DNA from: Temnothorax longispinosus | Taxonomy: Eukaryota > Arthropoda > Insecta > Hymenoptera > Formicidae | Direction: 5' to 3' | Assembly (NCBI RefSeq): GCF_030848805.1 | Contig: NC_092364.1 | Location: 18,023,447 to 18,087,446, forward strand | DNA: 64,000 nucleotides | Shown here: positions 31,087 through 45,600 of the stretch, one piece after another | Layout of the letters: each line of letters begins with the position of its first letter | Position numbering within the stretch: position 1 is the stretch's first letter | The notes under the pieces: model-generated | Databases searched by the model: none | What the model was told of the DNA's origin: nothing | The model's input: the letters and a program-made list of their open reading frames with translations, nothing else | Made by a program: the position numbers and the translations under genes

Positions 31087-34000
31087 GCCTTCTCAGTTTC
31101 TTCATTTTCGCCAATTCTCTATCATTCCGTGTTTAATCCGCTTTGCTTTTCTCATCTCGTGTTTTCATTTCCTTTCTTCTCGCTCTCTCTTCGTTTAATC
31201 TACTGACTACTTACTCGCTCACCCTTCATCCTTGTTTCTCGTCTTCGCTCCCGTGTTCCCGTTTATCCCTTTCTATCCCTTTTCCACCCCACAGTTGCTG
31301 GTATCTCCGCATGGAAGTTTCGACTGTGCAGCCGACACACTCGGATAAAGTTACGAGGGTATAACACCATACATATATATTATATATAACGTGGAACGTG
31401 GAATATAGAAGCTGACGCGTAGTACGTAAGTCGTAAAGCTAGTTGAAGTCTGTGTAACGTCGTCCAATGCGGGTATTCCGTTTCCTATGTGTGAGCGTGT
31501 ATACGTGTTGCAACTCATACAGACGGGTGCGTATTCCGCTTTTACGCTCGAAGCGCGAGAAGTTAAACGACGTTTCGTTACGGAGGGACTTTTCGATGCC
31601 ATCGGAAAACTTTTCGACCTTGCCGGCGATAACCGGCAGCGAGTAAAACCCGAGCAACGCTTCGGATTCGAGAGGGTGAACATATATAGCCGGCAATAGT
31701 TTCTACTCTCTTATGTTGGAGGCAAGTTTCTAACTCCTAATTGCCGCGGCGGCCTGGCCATGACTGACGCTAGGGATAATGACCTGTTCGCCAATGAAAT
31801 GATGATTCGTTACTTAGAAAAATGATTTTTCGAACTACGGCGTTTAGCCTCGTCAGTAATTTCAGCGATTATAATAATCTAATGCCAGGGTAATTATGAG
31901 GCGCCGTAAACTGGTTTCGCCGTGTCGGATCTTTCCGAGGTTTCGTCGATATTTTAAGTACTTATGCTTTGTTGCGATCCAAAAAACTAAATGTTACAAT
32001 TTTGTTTCATTTGTAGAAGATACGTAATTCGAGCTTGAACGTCCTGCGTGATTGAAGTACAAATATCTTATGGTCGTCAAATTATAATAACACAAGAACA
32101 AAAGCGGAGCGGATCTACGTTGAAATAATATTATTTTCTTGTCCTAAAATCCTAAAATTACAAAGATAATTTACATCAAGTTTCGAGCTCGTATGTCGAT
32201 ATCGTAAACGACGTAAACCAATTTTATCACGCGACAAATTTGAAACCAAAATACTTTTCTATCATCAATATATCTAATTTTCGAATTGAGAATTTCGTGC
32301 CAGAGATATTATCCTTTTTTATAGGGCGCATATATATTTGTCGTAGACGAGCCGGGGTATGCCGATGATTAAAATTCTGACAGGAACTCGGGATGCCATC
32401 CGTTACGTTACGACATCCACTTTGCGCGACGTAGATCAATACCGAAACTATGAACGTAGCGACGCGAGGAACGACTTTAAGCAGCAACACGCCCGCATTG
32501 TGTTGCGTACCTGTGCGCGAGGGATGACGGCGAGGCGATATACGCGGAGAGGGTCGGACGTTATGATGCTGCATTGTGCCATTTTACGACTTCCGGCTCA
32601 AACTGCCTCACTCGTAACCCTTCGCGACTCTCAAACCCCTCTCGACCTCTCCCCGCTGCATCACCATATTCCACCTCTTTCGGAATTACTCCATTTTCTG
32701 AAAGACGTTTAAAGCGACCCTACGGGTCGCATCTCGAATACTAATGCCGCTTTTTTAACAGACGCACGTGCATACGGCTGTACAAGTTCGGACAATTGAA
32801 AATCCTATTCTTCTTTCTCTACAACTCTATAAATAAGGTTAGAACTTAAGAATATAGATAAGTAATGAGTGAAGTATAAGATAAACTGTACAGAGAGAAC
32901 TAATCTAAACCGCGTTTCAATATCTCAAACTTTTATTATTTCACATCAGAAATACGAGCAAGAAATCAAATCTAAATTTTATAACTTTGGCTGAAACAGC
33001 AATTTACGAGTTTACTATCTTGCAACATTATTCAGATTGTTGGGTATAATGTTCGTATAATGTCTGTTTCTGATTTTCTCTCGTGTAAACGGCCCTCTAA
33101 TTATTCGCCATCGTTCCAACGCTGACATTACAAAACGTTAACATTTGCGATTGACAGCGTCTAGTTACCGTTAACAAGTTTCTCTGGGAAAAGACGCTGT
33201 AAGACTTCGAAAACGAGTGTTGCAACCGTGTAGGTATATATTAATTAATAAAGCGCGGATCGTGACTCTAAATCCTCGTGTTTCCCTAAATCCACACACT
33301 GTTCCACGCAAGACTGTCGTAAATATGCCCTGAAAAGTAGGTACTGCGGTATCATTAGAAGAGCCGGCCACGTCAATTAAACCGGCCGGCCTGTAACGCT
33401 GGCAATTATGAGAGCTTCCCCGCCGCGACGGTTATTCCGTCATTAGTGCCGGAAATAGAGCGCCGGCCGGAGGATGGAAGCCATCGGGAGTTTCGTGGAA
33501 GCCATCGGGAGAGCCGATTAGCGGTCCAAATTTCGCGCGGTACCCCATAAAAGCGGGGCAAGGTACAATGTAAAGCGTCTCGAAATAGCGACCACCCCCC
33601 ACTTCGCCGGAGGAACGAGGTCAAAAGTTCCCGGAACTCTCAGAGTGAGTTCTCTCAGTTCGCAGACGAGATCAAAGCATGGTGCGTCGAGTTCCTGGAG
33701 GAACGCTTCCAGGATTCGCTCCTGGGTCGAGTCTTTCGTAAGTTTGGAAGGCAAATGCGTGCTCCAAACAATGAAAACGGCTGTACTTCGCAAAGATATC
33801 CGCGAATAAAGCCAATAAAAGTAGAAGCTAGAAAAACTTCTGTACATACATTATGAATTTTAGATAAAAAAATATAGGCCCGAGGTACTGGACTTATTAT
33901 CCGTTGAAGTGAAATCTTATATTTTCTTCCTTTAAGCTGAGAGTCAATAAGTCCATCCTCTCGTTGGAAGGAAATACTTTCATAATCCAGACCCAGAGTT

Positions 34001-34200
34001 TCCCCGAGGTCGAAGTAGGTCAGAACTGGTCTCTCGACGATTACGTTTCGCGGCTTCAAAATGTAACCGCGAGTCGAAGCAGTGCTCTCGTTCGATATAA
34101 TGGGTATTTTGTACGTTGCAAAAATATACACGTCGTTCGTCGTACCAAAAGCGGATTTTCCCGGACAACTCTTTATTCATGAGATCCAATTATCGTCGGG

Positions 34201-37200
34201 CCAGTCATCGTACACCCTTCGCGTACTCGCTGCCTCTGCTCCTGGCAGATAGTCGATATTCGGCATTGCATAATTGACCGGCGAGAGAGAGGGGAGAGAG
34301 AGAGAGAGAGAGAGCGCTAGCTATCCGCTCGAAATCCTGTCGTTCCTCGTTTCTCCTTGCGCCGCGAATCCCCCTCACGATTTTCCTCCGCTCCTCGCGT
34401 CTCTCGCACGCTAATCGCGGAACGGCGAGAATGCTCCGCTACGGGAACGTAGCCCGGTTTTATCTCGATTGCGCAAGCATCGCAAAGTACGTCGCTCGGC
34501 TCGATCGCTCGATATCCATTCATTGCGGCGGCCGCTGCAATTCCGTCCCGTACCGTAGATATCGAATTACCGGCGTACTACACACTCGGAATATTCTCTA
34601 GATACGACAATTTCTTAAGTGTACTTGTACTCGCCGTATTTGATAGCTCGTATTCTCATTTTCAGGGTTTGACGTTAAATGTGGTTATCTAATTCTCGTC
34701 CCAGATATATCCTGAGTGACCTATGTGAGTACGATTTAGAATTGGACAATTGTGTTTCGTGTTATAATGGATCGATTGTTCATGTCTCAAATTAGATTTT
34801 TTGATCGTAAATTATTGAAATGTGTGACTAATACAATTTTATACTAAAGAAAGAGCACAACGCGAAAAATATAAAATGTATTACATGATTAATTTACGAA
34901 TAATTAATATAGTAATCATCATAAATGTACAATTGAGAGAAAGAGAGAGAGAGCAATTTGCTTCTACTCCTTTTGAAGTTTATCAATTATTATCCGAATA
35001 ATGTAAGCCACATTTTCGGAATCGATATGTTCGATCTGCAAAATGTTTTGCTAAAGATTCGCAAGACCCTCGAAAAGCAAATCCTCTTCTACTTCAAGCA
35101 TCCACCTGATAATAGGTGCATAATCCTTCCGTTGTTCCCATCCTCCCGTAATGATGCCGAACAAACGGCATCGGATATAAGCGAGGCGAGGGTGCCTTTC
35201 GCCACTCGGTACGGCGCAGCTTTTAATATAGTTATGAAAGGAGAAAAAAGAACGAACAAACTTACTTCAAAGACGGGAGATATGATCAGTTACTGAGAGC
35301 AATAGGAAGAGACGGAATGAGAGAGACAGAGAGGAAAAGAGACAGAGAGTAATAATTTCTCAAATCCTAGAACTTCTTCGCGCCTTTGAGAAGAATTTCC
35401 TCGACAATTTTCACAAGAATTTTTCTGTCGTTGCATCGCGGAATTAGATGTCGTCGTACTTCGAGAAGATGCATTTATTTATATAGGTACTGTATTTCTG
35501 CTATCGTTATCTTCCGCGTCGTCTATGTTTTTTCAGTATATAACACGTTTGCTTTTCAAGGGAAAAATCTCTTTTCCTCAATAATGATCAGAAAACATGT
35601 TCAGTTGTACGTATTGATAGAATTTATTGAGTTACATTCGCTTTCTCGACACCTTTCTCGAACGCCAATAAACTTTTTTAAATAGAAAAGGAAGATTAAC
35701 GGACAAGTTTATTTCAAGCTTCGTCAAGAATATGTCATCGAGAATTTAAAGGTTGATGTCAGATTAAATTTTTGCTAGGAAAAGAAAGATAAGAGAGCTC
35801 TATGTTCAAACGTAATGTTACTCTATTCAATTGCTTTCTTTAGCTCCATGTAATTTTATTGATGCATGCGTTTTACACGTATTTGTAGGAAACAAAACAA
35901 AATAAAAATTACCATTCCAAAGGTTGAAAAGCAGAATATGCAAAAAAGTAGTTTTATAAAAAAATATGATAAGTTATAAGAAGAAGTCGCATAGTATATT
36001 TCGTTATAATAATATCACTTCCTCGAAACCATTATATTTGCTCTTTGCACTCTTTGCTATTAATCTTAGCTCATTAGACACTGTGCTGTCGCGTACAACC
36101 TTAAAGAAGCTATATGAATGACCAATAGTAATCAGTGCGCCGTTAAAAATGAGAAACCGAAACACATTTTACGGCGTCAGCTTTCAAGATGATTGGCGTC
36201 GCTCGCTCTTCGGCGAAACTTCCCGGCGCACGGGTCCCGACAAGGGATCCGTTTAATTTCAGGAAACCCCATAAAGGTTATACGTTGAGACGACCTGTAT
36301 GCTCGACGCAGGAAATACGTCCTCGTAAAGTAGAAAAAGTAGAAAAAAAGAAGAAGAGAGAAGCGAGGAAAGTGTAGAGGAGGGATGGCACGGAAACGCA
36401 CACCGACGCGTGCAATGTTCATCGGGTGTGCGGGCGAAACAATGGCGAAGCGGAGCTAGCCGAGGAGATGAACGGTGAACGAGGAAGACAGGGTGACGGA
36501 ATAAAGAACATTGCTGTTGGCAAGAAAAAAAAGACAAAAAGGAGCCAAGGGCGAGGGGAACAACGCCGGCGAGCGTATCCCCGGAGCGGGTATTCCGCTC
36601 GTCCGGTGACACATGCGTGTGCGTGTGAGGTCAGAGGGATGAAAGGCGCGGATGTGGGTATAAAGTTTCCGGATAACGCTATACGGTTGTCGAGCGAAGG
36701 CTGTTGTGAATGGAAAATAGAAAAGGGAAGAGAAGGAGAAAGAGGATGGTAGAGAGCATACAAAATTAGATGAGGATTAGAATATCGCACTTTAATGACT
36801 ACTAAAAACGGCGCATATACATTTTTGAAAGAGAACACTTTGTTGCTTCTGTACATATATCGTAAAATACTAAGGAACAAGTAAAATTTCCTGAAATAAA
36901 AACACTCGTTGGCTTGCAGAGCATGAACATTTCTGGAAAATGTCACAAATAATTTTACATATGTATATAAAACGAAGCATATATACGGTCCATATTTGCT
37001 CTTTCTAAAAAGTAGAAAAATTAAACGCTTCTGCATGCAAGAGATATTTTCCTTAAATAATTTCACTATAATATATAGTTAGGATAATCAGTATTTTTTG
37101 ACATAGACTTATTGTTAGTTCAGAGTCAAATGACCTTATTTAGCAGTAAACGCAGAATGAAAGTACTGTCAAGTTCGATTCAGAAAGATTTACAATTGGC

Positions 37201-40200
37201 ACACGCCATCAACCCTTCCTCGCGCAGAGAAGGAGTACCGGGGGGGTCGACTCCGAGGGTGCTTCGTAGAGTTCACCACGACGCAATGGTTCAAGTGAGG
37301 CAAGGCCCTCGAAAGGTCAAAAGTTCGTTCTCTTTGCGTGCGCCCTGCGTAACATCTTCGAGGGTCGACGACGACAGCGGTGCTCCTGTCGCCTGGCAAC
37401 GCCTGATTCGGCCGCGAAGGAGAAAAAGAGGACATGGAAGACTCGATCCACTCTTTCGCCTCTCCGAGTCCACTCTCTTCTTTCCTAACCACTCCCCTGC
37501 GTCCTTTCCTTCCTATACGGGCTTTATTCCCTCGCGTCACTCGACTCATCGCCAAGTGGCGGGCGCCACCTTAATTGGACTGCGGCAATCACCGTAGTCT
37601 ATAGCCCTCCTTTCCTCCCCCTGCGAGAAGATCCGAGCAAGGGCGGGAGACCGAAAAAGCTTGGTCCTCTTTGAAAGTACCCTTCTTCGAAGCTGCATCT
37701 TTCAAAGGCTGTTATCATCGGAGATGACTGCAGCCTGCCGGGATTGCAAATGTCCTTAACTCTTTGAGCCTCATGGCTTCATCGCCAGATTCATGCAAAT
37801 TTTATTTTAAAAAGGCACAATGAAACGTACAGAAATCAATGATAAAAGTTTCGAATCCAAAATAGAGCATGTTGTTTAAAATATTGGCTTTCTCAAGATG
37901 TTCTATTTTTATATGAATTACTTATAAAGGCGTATATTAGGCGTATTCATTTTATAGGTGACGTGTTCATTGAAACGCACTCTTAGAACAGGCGCGCAAC
38001 CGTCATTTATTTATAATTTATTTTCGTATTAAGTTCTATGTAATTGTAACACATCTTGAATACGCGAAGGGACGTAGTAAAATGCATATGCAAATTTTTA
38101 TGTTTTGCGTATGTCGCATAAATGCACGTTTTATGAGGTTTGTCAATGCCATAAAGGTATCTCGATCTGCTTTCGTAGTAAACCGCGGCCATAAAATCTC
38201 AGATAAGCGTGTGCTCATAATTCCCGCTGTAATCCGACCGTGACTCGAAGAAGATTGCAGCGCTCATAAGTACACAAGTATATGTTACATCATTGCAATA
38301 TATCTGCATCACAATTTAAATTCTGTGGTTTCGCCTATGTAAATTACTTTATTATAGTAGTATACAAAATCCGTATACTATAGTATCTCTTCATTTACTA
38401 AACAAAAGAACTAAATCTTTTCTAAAATTAAAAACGGTCTCTAAATTTTAATGTAAACTTTTGACTATTTGTTTAATGTGGACTGAGTAACTTATATTAA
38501 ACTTATATTAAAAGAACAAAAAAAAATTCGCCCGCGTGAAGCAATTTTTCGAATCGTAAATATTAAATATCGAATGAATCGCCTATAGAATGTTGAAAGA
38601 ACTGAACATATTCATTTCATTCTTAATTAACTATCATTGCTAGAGAAAGTAGTAAACAAATATGTATATCAAATAATTCTAATATTTACGTCGAAAAGAA
38701 CAGAAAAAATAAGCTGTGAAAAATCGAGATCAGTAGAACATTGTGTTTGTCTAGTTACGCGAAAATAGAATGCTGTATTTTAGTCGCTTCGTGACGTTTT
38801 TATAGTCGACAAAACGAGACAGTGCTCTCGCCCACGAACTCCCTACGAAGTAATTAGTAAACGCGGTGTCCAGTTTTCATAGCTTTCCGCGCGAGCTTTA
38901 TCTCGAGGTAATTACACGTCGGATGGACTAATTACACATGTTCACCCGTTAATTTTACATGAATTATATAGCCGGTCGGATTAAAATTTAGATACCTAAA
39001 TTGTACACGCACGACTCTGCGTGATGGCAACCAAAAGATCATCCAACATGATCTGAAATTCTAAAAACTGGAAAACGAAAAAACTCTTAATTCTAGAGCT
39101 AGATGATGAAGTGATTAATCGAGAATGCGATTATCAAACAACCCCCATATAAAATGTAAGAAAACTATTTATTATCAATTATCTTGTTGAAATATTTGCA
39201 AAATAAAACTATTCAACATACTTATATCAAATAATGTGTACAATTTAGGGATCAAATAAACATGCTTTCTTCTAATCATATGAACATTTAGTAAAATTAT
39301 TTCGTATCAATTCAACGTCATTACTATTAAAACAATCCTTGCATACATTTTTTACGTTCAACTGCAGCATTGAAGCTTATCTTCGCAGCAATTTACACAG
39401 TTCGATCTCGGCGAATACAATCTCTCCCCAAATCATATCTAGTGTATACGATCTATGTATAATGGTTAAAAGGCATTCTGCCTAGAATTCTCGGTGCACC
39501 GGACGTAGCCGACGCGTCTTCGCCGATCGGGGAATCGGATACCGACGTCGAAACCGCCCGGACGTCAGCATGAAAGCGCCGACCATGCACGCGCGGTATT
39601 CCCTCGGATTCAATAAAAGCAACGGGGTAGGCAAGCAGATACGGTGCAGCCTCGTAAACGGGTAATCTGCTATTCAGGTCATAACCTAGCACACGTCCCG
39701 GCTAGCGGGACGAGGTCGTTTTCCCGGCGGCCATCCCGGATTCCCTTCTATCCAGAGATTCCACGAGGTTCCCGGCGACGCCGAAGGGCCAGGACGAAAC
39801 ACTGACAGAGGCAGAGAAAAGAGGAAGATCACCCTCACTCTCTCTATCTCTTATCCTGGATTGACACCCTCGGTTTATGCTCAGCAACGGCCAATCCCGC
39901 GTCGACAAACGCGACCCTCTATAATATCGCATCGGGCGTGGATTCCCAAAGTCCGATTATCGGAAATCTATTACGATTTCGGGAGAAATTTATTGGGGTC
40001 ACGGGCGAATGCGCTTCGAAATTTTGCCCTTTCCCGAAGAGCCTCTTATTGAAATCCATAATCTATCGCGAAGGTTGACATGATTGATGGCGAAAAGCGT
40101 CATAGTGCAATTGATCCGTGATTCAAACGTGTGTATTAATTTGCGAAGAAACATAATATTTTTGCCCTATTTTTACCCATTTATAGGTAATCTGCGCTCT

Positions 40201-41050
40201 ACATATCTCAGTTAAATTTAATAAGAAATTATTATTAGTTGTTTTCGATTTTAGTTATTCGAGGCCTTTAATTTTGAACATATAATAGACTTTTCCGTTC
40301 TTTCGCCAAAAACACCTGTAAAAAATCTCCTTGTTTTACTTACCCATCGATTACTAGCTCTTCAGAATTTCATAAATTAAAGTTTGAGTTCAATGATGGT
40401 TGCGCTTTGCATTCTATATAATGTGCAACTTAATTACGAAATTAATCACAATATTGAATGCATGAATTGCAGATGTGTTTTTAAGATCGCGCTTAAATTA
40501 TGTCTTCTCGCAGACCGTTAATAAAAGCGATATGTAAAACAGCAACTTTTTATGCGTACGTTAAATATACTGTGTACCTATACACCAAATTTTTACACTT
40601 TCACTTGCTGTCGCCCTGTCCTGATCACGCAGAGACAGGTGCGCCGCTATTTCTTCTTTCAGTCACTAAATATTCAACGATATTCGACACGGACTTAGCA
40701 AATCAAAGAAAAGAAGAGATTTTTCAGATCGATACCGAAGCGCGAATATCGAAAATGTGGAAAACAGATCAAGACCCCAATTCTGGAACCATCTTAAAAC
40801 TTCAGAATCAAGAATAACGATTGAAATATGAAAGTCTTAAGAGCTCTACAATTGGTATTGAAGGATCAATCGTATCTTTTCAGTAGAATAGAATAATAGA
40901 ATGGATAAATTAGCCGATCAAAATAAATCAATTCTAGTTTAAAATCGATAGTTTTTCTTTTATTTTTTCGGAACAGCTGTCCGTCTTATAAAGATTCGGT
41001 GAATGCGAGCAGTTACGCGATGAGTGTTATTACACTACTATAAGCAATTA
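34201..41050. other. Gene-poor region, 34.2-41.0 kb
   Basis: GA-rich microsatellites lie at 34283-34314 and 34932-34953, with purine-rich DNA at 35305-35350 and 36330-36380. The largest open frames (215 codons on minus at 36419-37066, 161 codons on + at 37112-37597) lack domains and conserved-looking codon use. No RNA gene or transposon protein was recognised. Confidence 0.4.
34283..34314. repeat. (GA)n microsatellite
   Basis: Near-perfect GA repeat of about 32 bp with one ggg interruption. Confidence 0.9.
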
Positions 41051-41056
41051 CGATAT

Positions 41057-41085
41057 CACACACACACACACACACACACACACAC
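41057..41085. repeat. (CA)n microsatellite
   Basis: Perfect CA repeat of about 14 units. It is followed by tgtatgtat-rich DNA at 41.2-41.3 kb. Confidence 0.9.
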
Positions 41086-41644
41086 CACATTGTGCGATAT
41101 TCATGTACACAGAAGATTCGCCAAGCAAGTATATAGGTACATATAATATACACGGTTTAGAATTGGTTTCAGCCGAGTTACGGGATTCGTGATGCATGCA
41201 TGTCATAAATGTTTAAGGGTACGCGCAGTTTAACAGGTTTCCATCGATGCCGCTCGTATGTATGGTCGTTCCCGCACACGTATGTATCGCACGCATCACG
41301 ATATGGCATGTATGTATACGGACTCGCGGAGATGCAACAACGTGCGAGCGTAGGCCGGCTTCAAAGTTGCTAGGCGACCGATCTCTGCACCCTTTCCTCA
41401 CTGACACCCAGAGCTATGCTAAGACGCGCATGCACCCGTAAATTGCTTCGACTCTATGCACAACGTGATCGCTTAATTTACGCAGTGAAGAGACCTGCTT
41501 TGTCAGGACTGATTTTATCATTAAAATCGATATAAGAATTTAAGTCCTACTATTTCGAATTGAGTAATTAATTAACAATAAAACATTTTTTTTTATGACA
41601 CACTATATATTGTTGTCACAATTGCAGAGTATAGTAATAACATT

Positions 41645-41719
41645 AAAACTTATTGCAAATTCGTGTAAAATATAAAGTGATAAAATCAAAACGTATTGTA
41701 AACTCGTGTAAAATGTAAC
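41645..41719. repeat. Tandem pair, 43-bp period
   Basis: aaaacttattgcaaattcgt and aaaacgtattgtaaactcgt begin at 41645 and 41688. Both are followed by gtaaaat(a/g)taa. Confidence 0.75.
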
Positions 41720-42590
41720 TGCCCTACATAAGGTTGCTGTTTGGATAAAATTAGAAAAGCGAGGGTACATTGAGACATATTTAGCACTGAATTCTCATTT
41801 CGTTTATCAAGAGCTGTTTTGCTAAGAGCACATATTTTACATCATTTATATAACATGATGGTAGATCAATGATATACATATACATATGTATTGTGTACTT
41901 TTCCCACATTGCATATTTAAGTGTGATATTATAAATGCATATCTGTACAGTGGATGAGTTGATTTTTGTATCATTTAAGTTGATTCTCGAAACCGCATGG
42001 CATGCATAATTTATCTCGATCACAGGTCGGTGAAAGGTGGTAACTAAAATAGAGTTTTCAAAAGTGGGAGACATTTTATGCAAATGCTTTGTAATTGTCA
42101 TCATGATTTGCGTTCGACGAACTCCAGTATCTTTGCTATTTATAATCTTCATCGGTAATATATAAGCGAGAAATTGAAAATTACCAGAGAAGTGTCATTA
42201 AGAGTTAATAGAAACTACGGCAAATTACTAAAACCACTATAAAAGTGCATCTCTAAAATATAGCCATATGTAGTATTTTAAATATTAGTCAGTTTTAAAT
42301 TTTTCAATATGACAAGAAAGGATAACATAAAAAAATTATTTAAAAATTGTTTGAAAAACGAATAAATAAATTTAAAAATAAAGATTGATGCTGCGCAAAA
42401 TATCATTTTTTTAAATTTGTTATATACTTGCATTACGAATCCACAACGTTGAATTATTTAATTTTTATTAATTTATACGTTAATTTTATGATTGTCAAAA
42501 ACAATCATATACATTTTACTTTCTCTATCATTGAAATTTTATTAATAATATCAATAAACAAGAATATATTACTGTGACAAAAATAGATAT

Positions 42591-42662
42591 AATAAAAACA
42601 CGGCTTTGGAAGAAGTCAACTAAGGTAATAAAAACGCGGCTTTGAAAGAAGTTAATTAAACT
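42591..42662. repeat. Tandem pair, 36-bp period
   Basis: Two adjacent copies (42591-42626 and 42627-42662) share aataaaaac(a/g)cggctttg and aagaagt. They differ at a handful of positions. Confidence 0.85.
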
Positions 42663-45600
42663 AAACTCACAGCATAAATCATTGGAAAAGACGCTATGTT
42701 TCGCGTCAGTAAAACCTACAGCGGTTCTAACGATGGAATCAAATTACAATCCTGCGAGTGTCCTTTAAACAAACGGTTCAAATTCTCTTGGAAGTCTTTT
42801 ATCTCACGCGACCTATGCTTTCCTCCTTCTCTTTCCCATCCGACCAATCCACGTTCCTGCGCCGTGCACATAAACTCCGCAACGGATCAATGTACTTCGC
42901 AAGCTCGCTTCCGCTCCGTGGACACGTGCACGTATACGTCGTATACGCACACGCCGTTCGACCGGATCGCACCGCATCGAATAATGATTAATCCAGGATT
43001 ATCAATGTTTCCTGCCACTTCCAGCTTTCAATTCGAGACAATTAGCTGCACGACTGCCGTCGAGCTTCGGACGCAATCGAGAAACTCGATCGCTAATTCC
43101 GGAAATTGGCAATAGGAAACCAGCGTATTCTGCGTATTTTTTGCGGTGACTGCTTTTGCATCTAAAGTGATAAATTATGTCGAGGCAAACTCGTTACTCT
43201 CGAACAGATCGAGTACATTTTGATTAGCATAAATCAAGCGCGGAGATAAACACACTCGTGATTGCCATCGGACATTATTTTTAATGCTAAGATTATTTTG
43301 AGCTCGGTCCGTTACTTTCCATTGAAGAGTTCCAGCATCAGATTACACATTATCATTGCGTAAAAAGATCAAACTTTCGCTGGACTACTAGAATTGCAAA
43401 ATTTTCTATACATACGTAATACGTACACTACATAGAAATTAAAAAACGCAAAAATACGGCTAGTCTGCGCGGGGCAATAAAACGTGTGAAAATCACTGGG
43501 GACATGCAAACGGCGCGGTCGCATTATACAAGGCCGAATGTTTCGGAGTGTGTCGCGTATCTCTGCCGCGATTCGTATCCATTATAAAACGGAAGGCATC
43601 AAAATGCGGGACCGAGCGGCGCGGCGGGACTTGTTGCGGCGATGAAAAATACATCGGAAACATTCATACATCGCGCCGGCGATAAAGGCTCGGCCGACGA
43701 TTTCGCGTAAATAAAAAAATAGCTCAAACGCAAACGGGGAAGCAAAACAATAGCGGACAATATTTTCGGGCCGATGTCCTTTCGCATGAATAACAGATCG
43801 ATAGTGCGCAAACCTGTCGACCGCCGCTTCATGTCATCGGGGGCTATCCCACATCCCATCTCGTCTCACCCGCGACTCGTTATTGGTAATAAATCGACAA
43901 GCCGGGTACCGCCGGCCACTTCCTACGTTCTTGGATCGTCTCGAGTATCCTACCGTCTCACTCCGTTCTCCCGAGAGAATGCGTTCCTCCTTTCCGCAGG
44001 TCCAGGTGAATAACCACCTCGTACCTTCGGCAAGGCCGGTTATCGTCATTAACCGGAATCTTTTCAGGCGGATTCCCCAACCGCGCGGCGCGGCACGGCT
44101 GAAGGATCGAGTCGGGCTTGGGTTCGTAAACTTTCTAGGAAATCTGCTGTAATCCGGCAATTGAGACGAGGCGAGCAAGTAAACAAGCTCTGGCCTATTA
44201 TGAATTGCTTGAAGAAGGGGTTATTCTCGAGACAATTTCGTCATTAAGAGTTTACAGAAACTAGTGTGAGAAATTGAATATTATTTACTGAATATCAAAT
44301 ACACAAAAATGTGCGGCAATAAAGAGCAAATGTTTTCTGAGTTATTTACATTACAGCTTTAAATTTAGTTATGCGGCATATTAATGAATAATAAACGTAG
44401 CTTTATATCGCATGAGATGTAGGGCAGGAACCATAATATAATTGTATAATATAATAGTTCTTTTGATACTAAAATTGTGAGAATTAACTTTGGAAAGAAT
44501 TTACATATTAATAGGATGTTAAGAATTTGTGATTGTGATAAATAAAAGAGAGAATAATTAGACTACATATAACTTTAGACTACATCATATATTATTTCAA
44601 GCGATTATGCACGTTAAATTAATAACTTTCAACAAAGATTCTGAACCTTTACGTCAGTTCATAGGATATTCAAGGGCGGAAATATATGCTAAATATGTAT
44701 ATATTTACTGATTTATTAGACAATTATTCCGACACAGCTCGTATGATAATATAATAGAATTAAATGTGCGCTCGACGCGTTCGACGATAAACATTTCAGA
44801 CAGAGTCGTCTACACTTCTACAGGACCATTAACATTACAAATTCATAACGGTAATCAAATCAGTAAGTCGATTTCTATTCATCTAAGATTTATAGGAAGC
44901 AGGTATACCGTCAGGAATATTGCCGCGATACCCAGAGGCAAAGGTGAAGCAGAAAGGTGATCTGCGCGCTTTCCATCTTGGTAGGTAAAATCGGACGAGA
45001 GAATCGGAAAGGGTCCGGGCCATAAGTGGTCCAATCTACCGGTCGTGAAACGGTTTCGTGAGGAAGGCGGTGGTCAGGCCGTGCCACAAGGGGGGACGAC
45101 AGGAGGACGCCGAACAGGCAGGTTGCCGCCCGGGGTCGACGTCGGGCAGGTGCGCCTTTCTCGCGCAGAGCAGGGCAGGGCAGGGCAGACAAAGGATCCC
45201 AGAATCCTCCTGGCGGATGGTATTTTGAGCAGAAAGCTGGCTAACAGCAGCGACGCCAAACCCGATGGATTCCGCCGTCAGGCGAATTTCTCGAGCGAAT
45301 GGCCCAGTCGATGCACGCGTGACCGCTGAACACGATCCGCTATGGAATTTCATGCCATTGTATGGTTGGGGTGGTTGCATCTCGACTCCCTAGAAGAATG
45401 GCCGACACGGCCCGGGAGATCATCCGGATATTTAAAACTGCCCTCTGGTCAGGGACAGGTATCCGGATATCATCATTGAGAACTTTTTAATCCTCACTCT
45501 AAGGAAACAAATAACGAAGATAGTCTAGAATTCGATCGAATTCGACCTTCTTGATTTAGATAAAATTTAGAAAATTTACCATTTCAATGAAAAATGAATC

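Larger units (their letters stand above)
28481..34200. other. Gene-poor region, 28.5-34.2 kb
   Basis: AT-rich sequence with moderate-GC islands (29.4-29.9, 32.5-32.7, 33.4-33.6 kb). Short overlapping open frames have no domain. It contains a dispersed 110-bp repeat pair (30232-30345 and 30978-31086) and a 21-bp tandem pair (tggaagccatcgggag at 33475 and 33496). No transposon protein or RNA gene was seen. Confidence 0.4.

Noticed and set aside
36419..37066. 215-codon open frame on the minus strand
   Set aside because: Low-complexity Phe/Ser/Leu composition. It crosses AT-rich and GA-rich DNA and overlaps + strand frames, with no domain or splice context.
37112..37597. 161-codon open frame on the + strand
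   Set aside because: Overlapped by two minus-strand frames in the same GC-rich patch. Composition is basic and Ser/Arg-rich without any motif.
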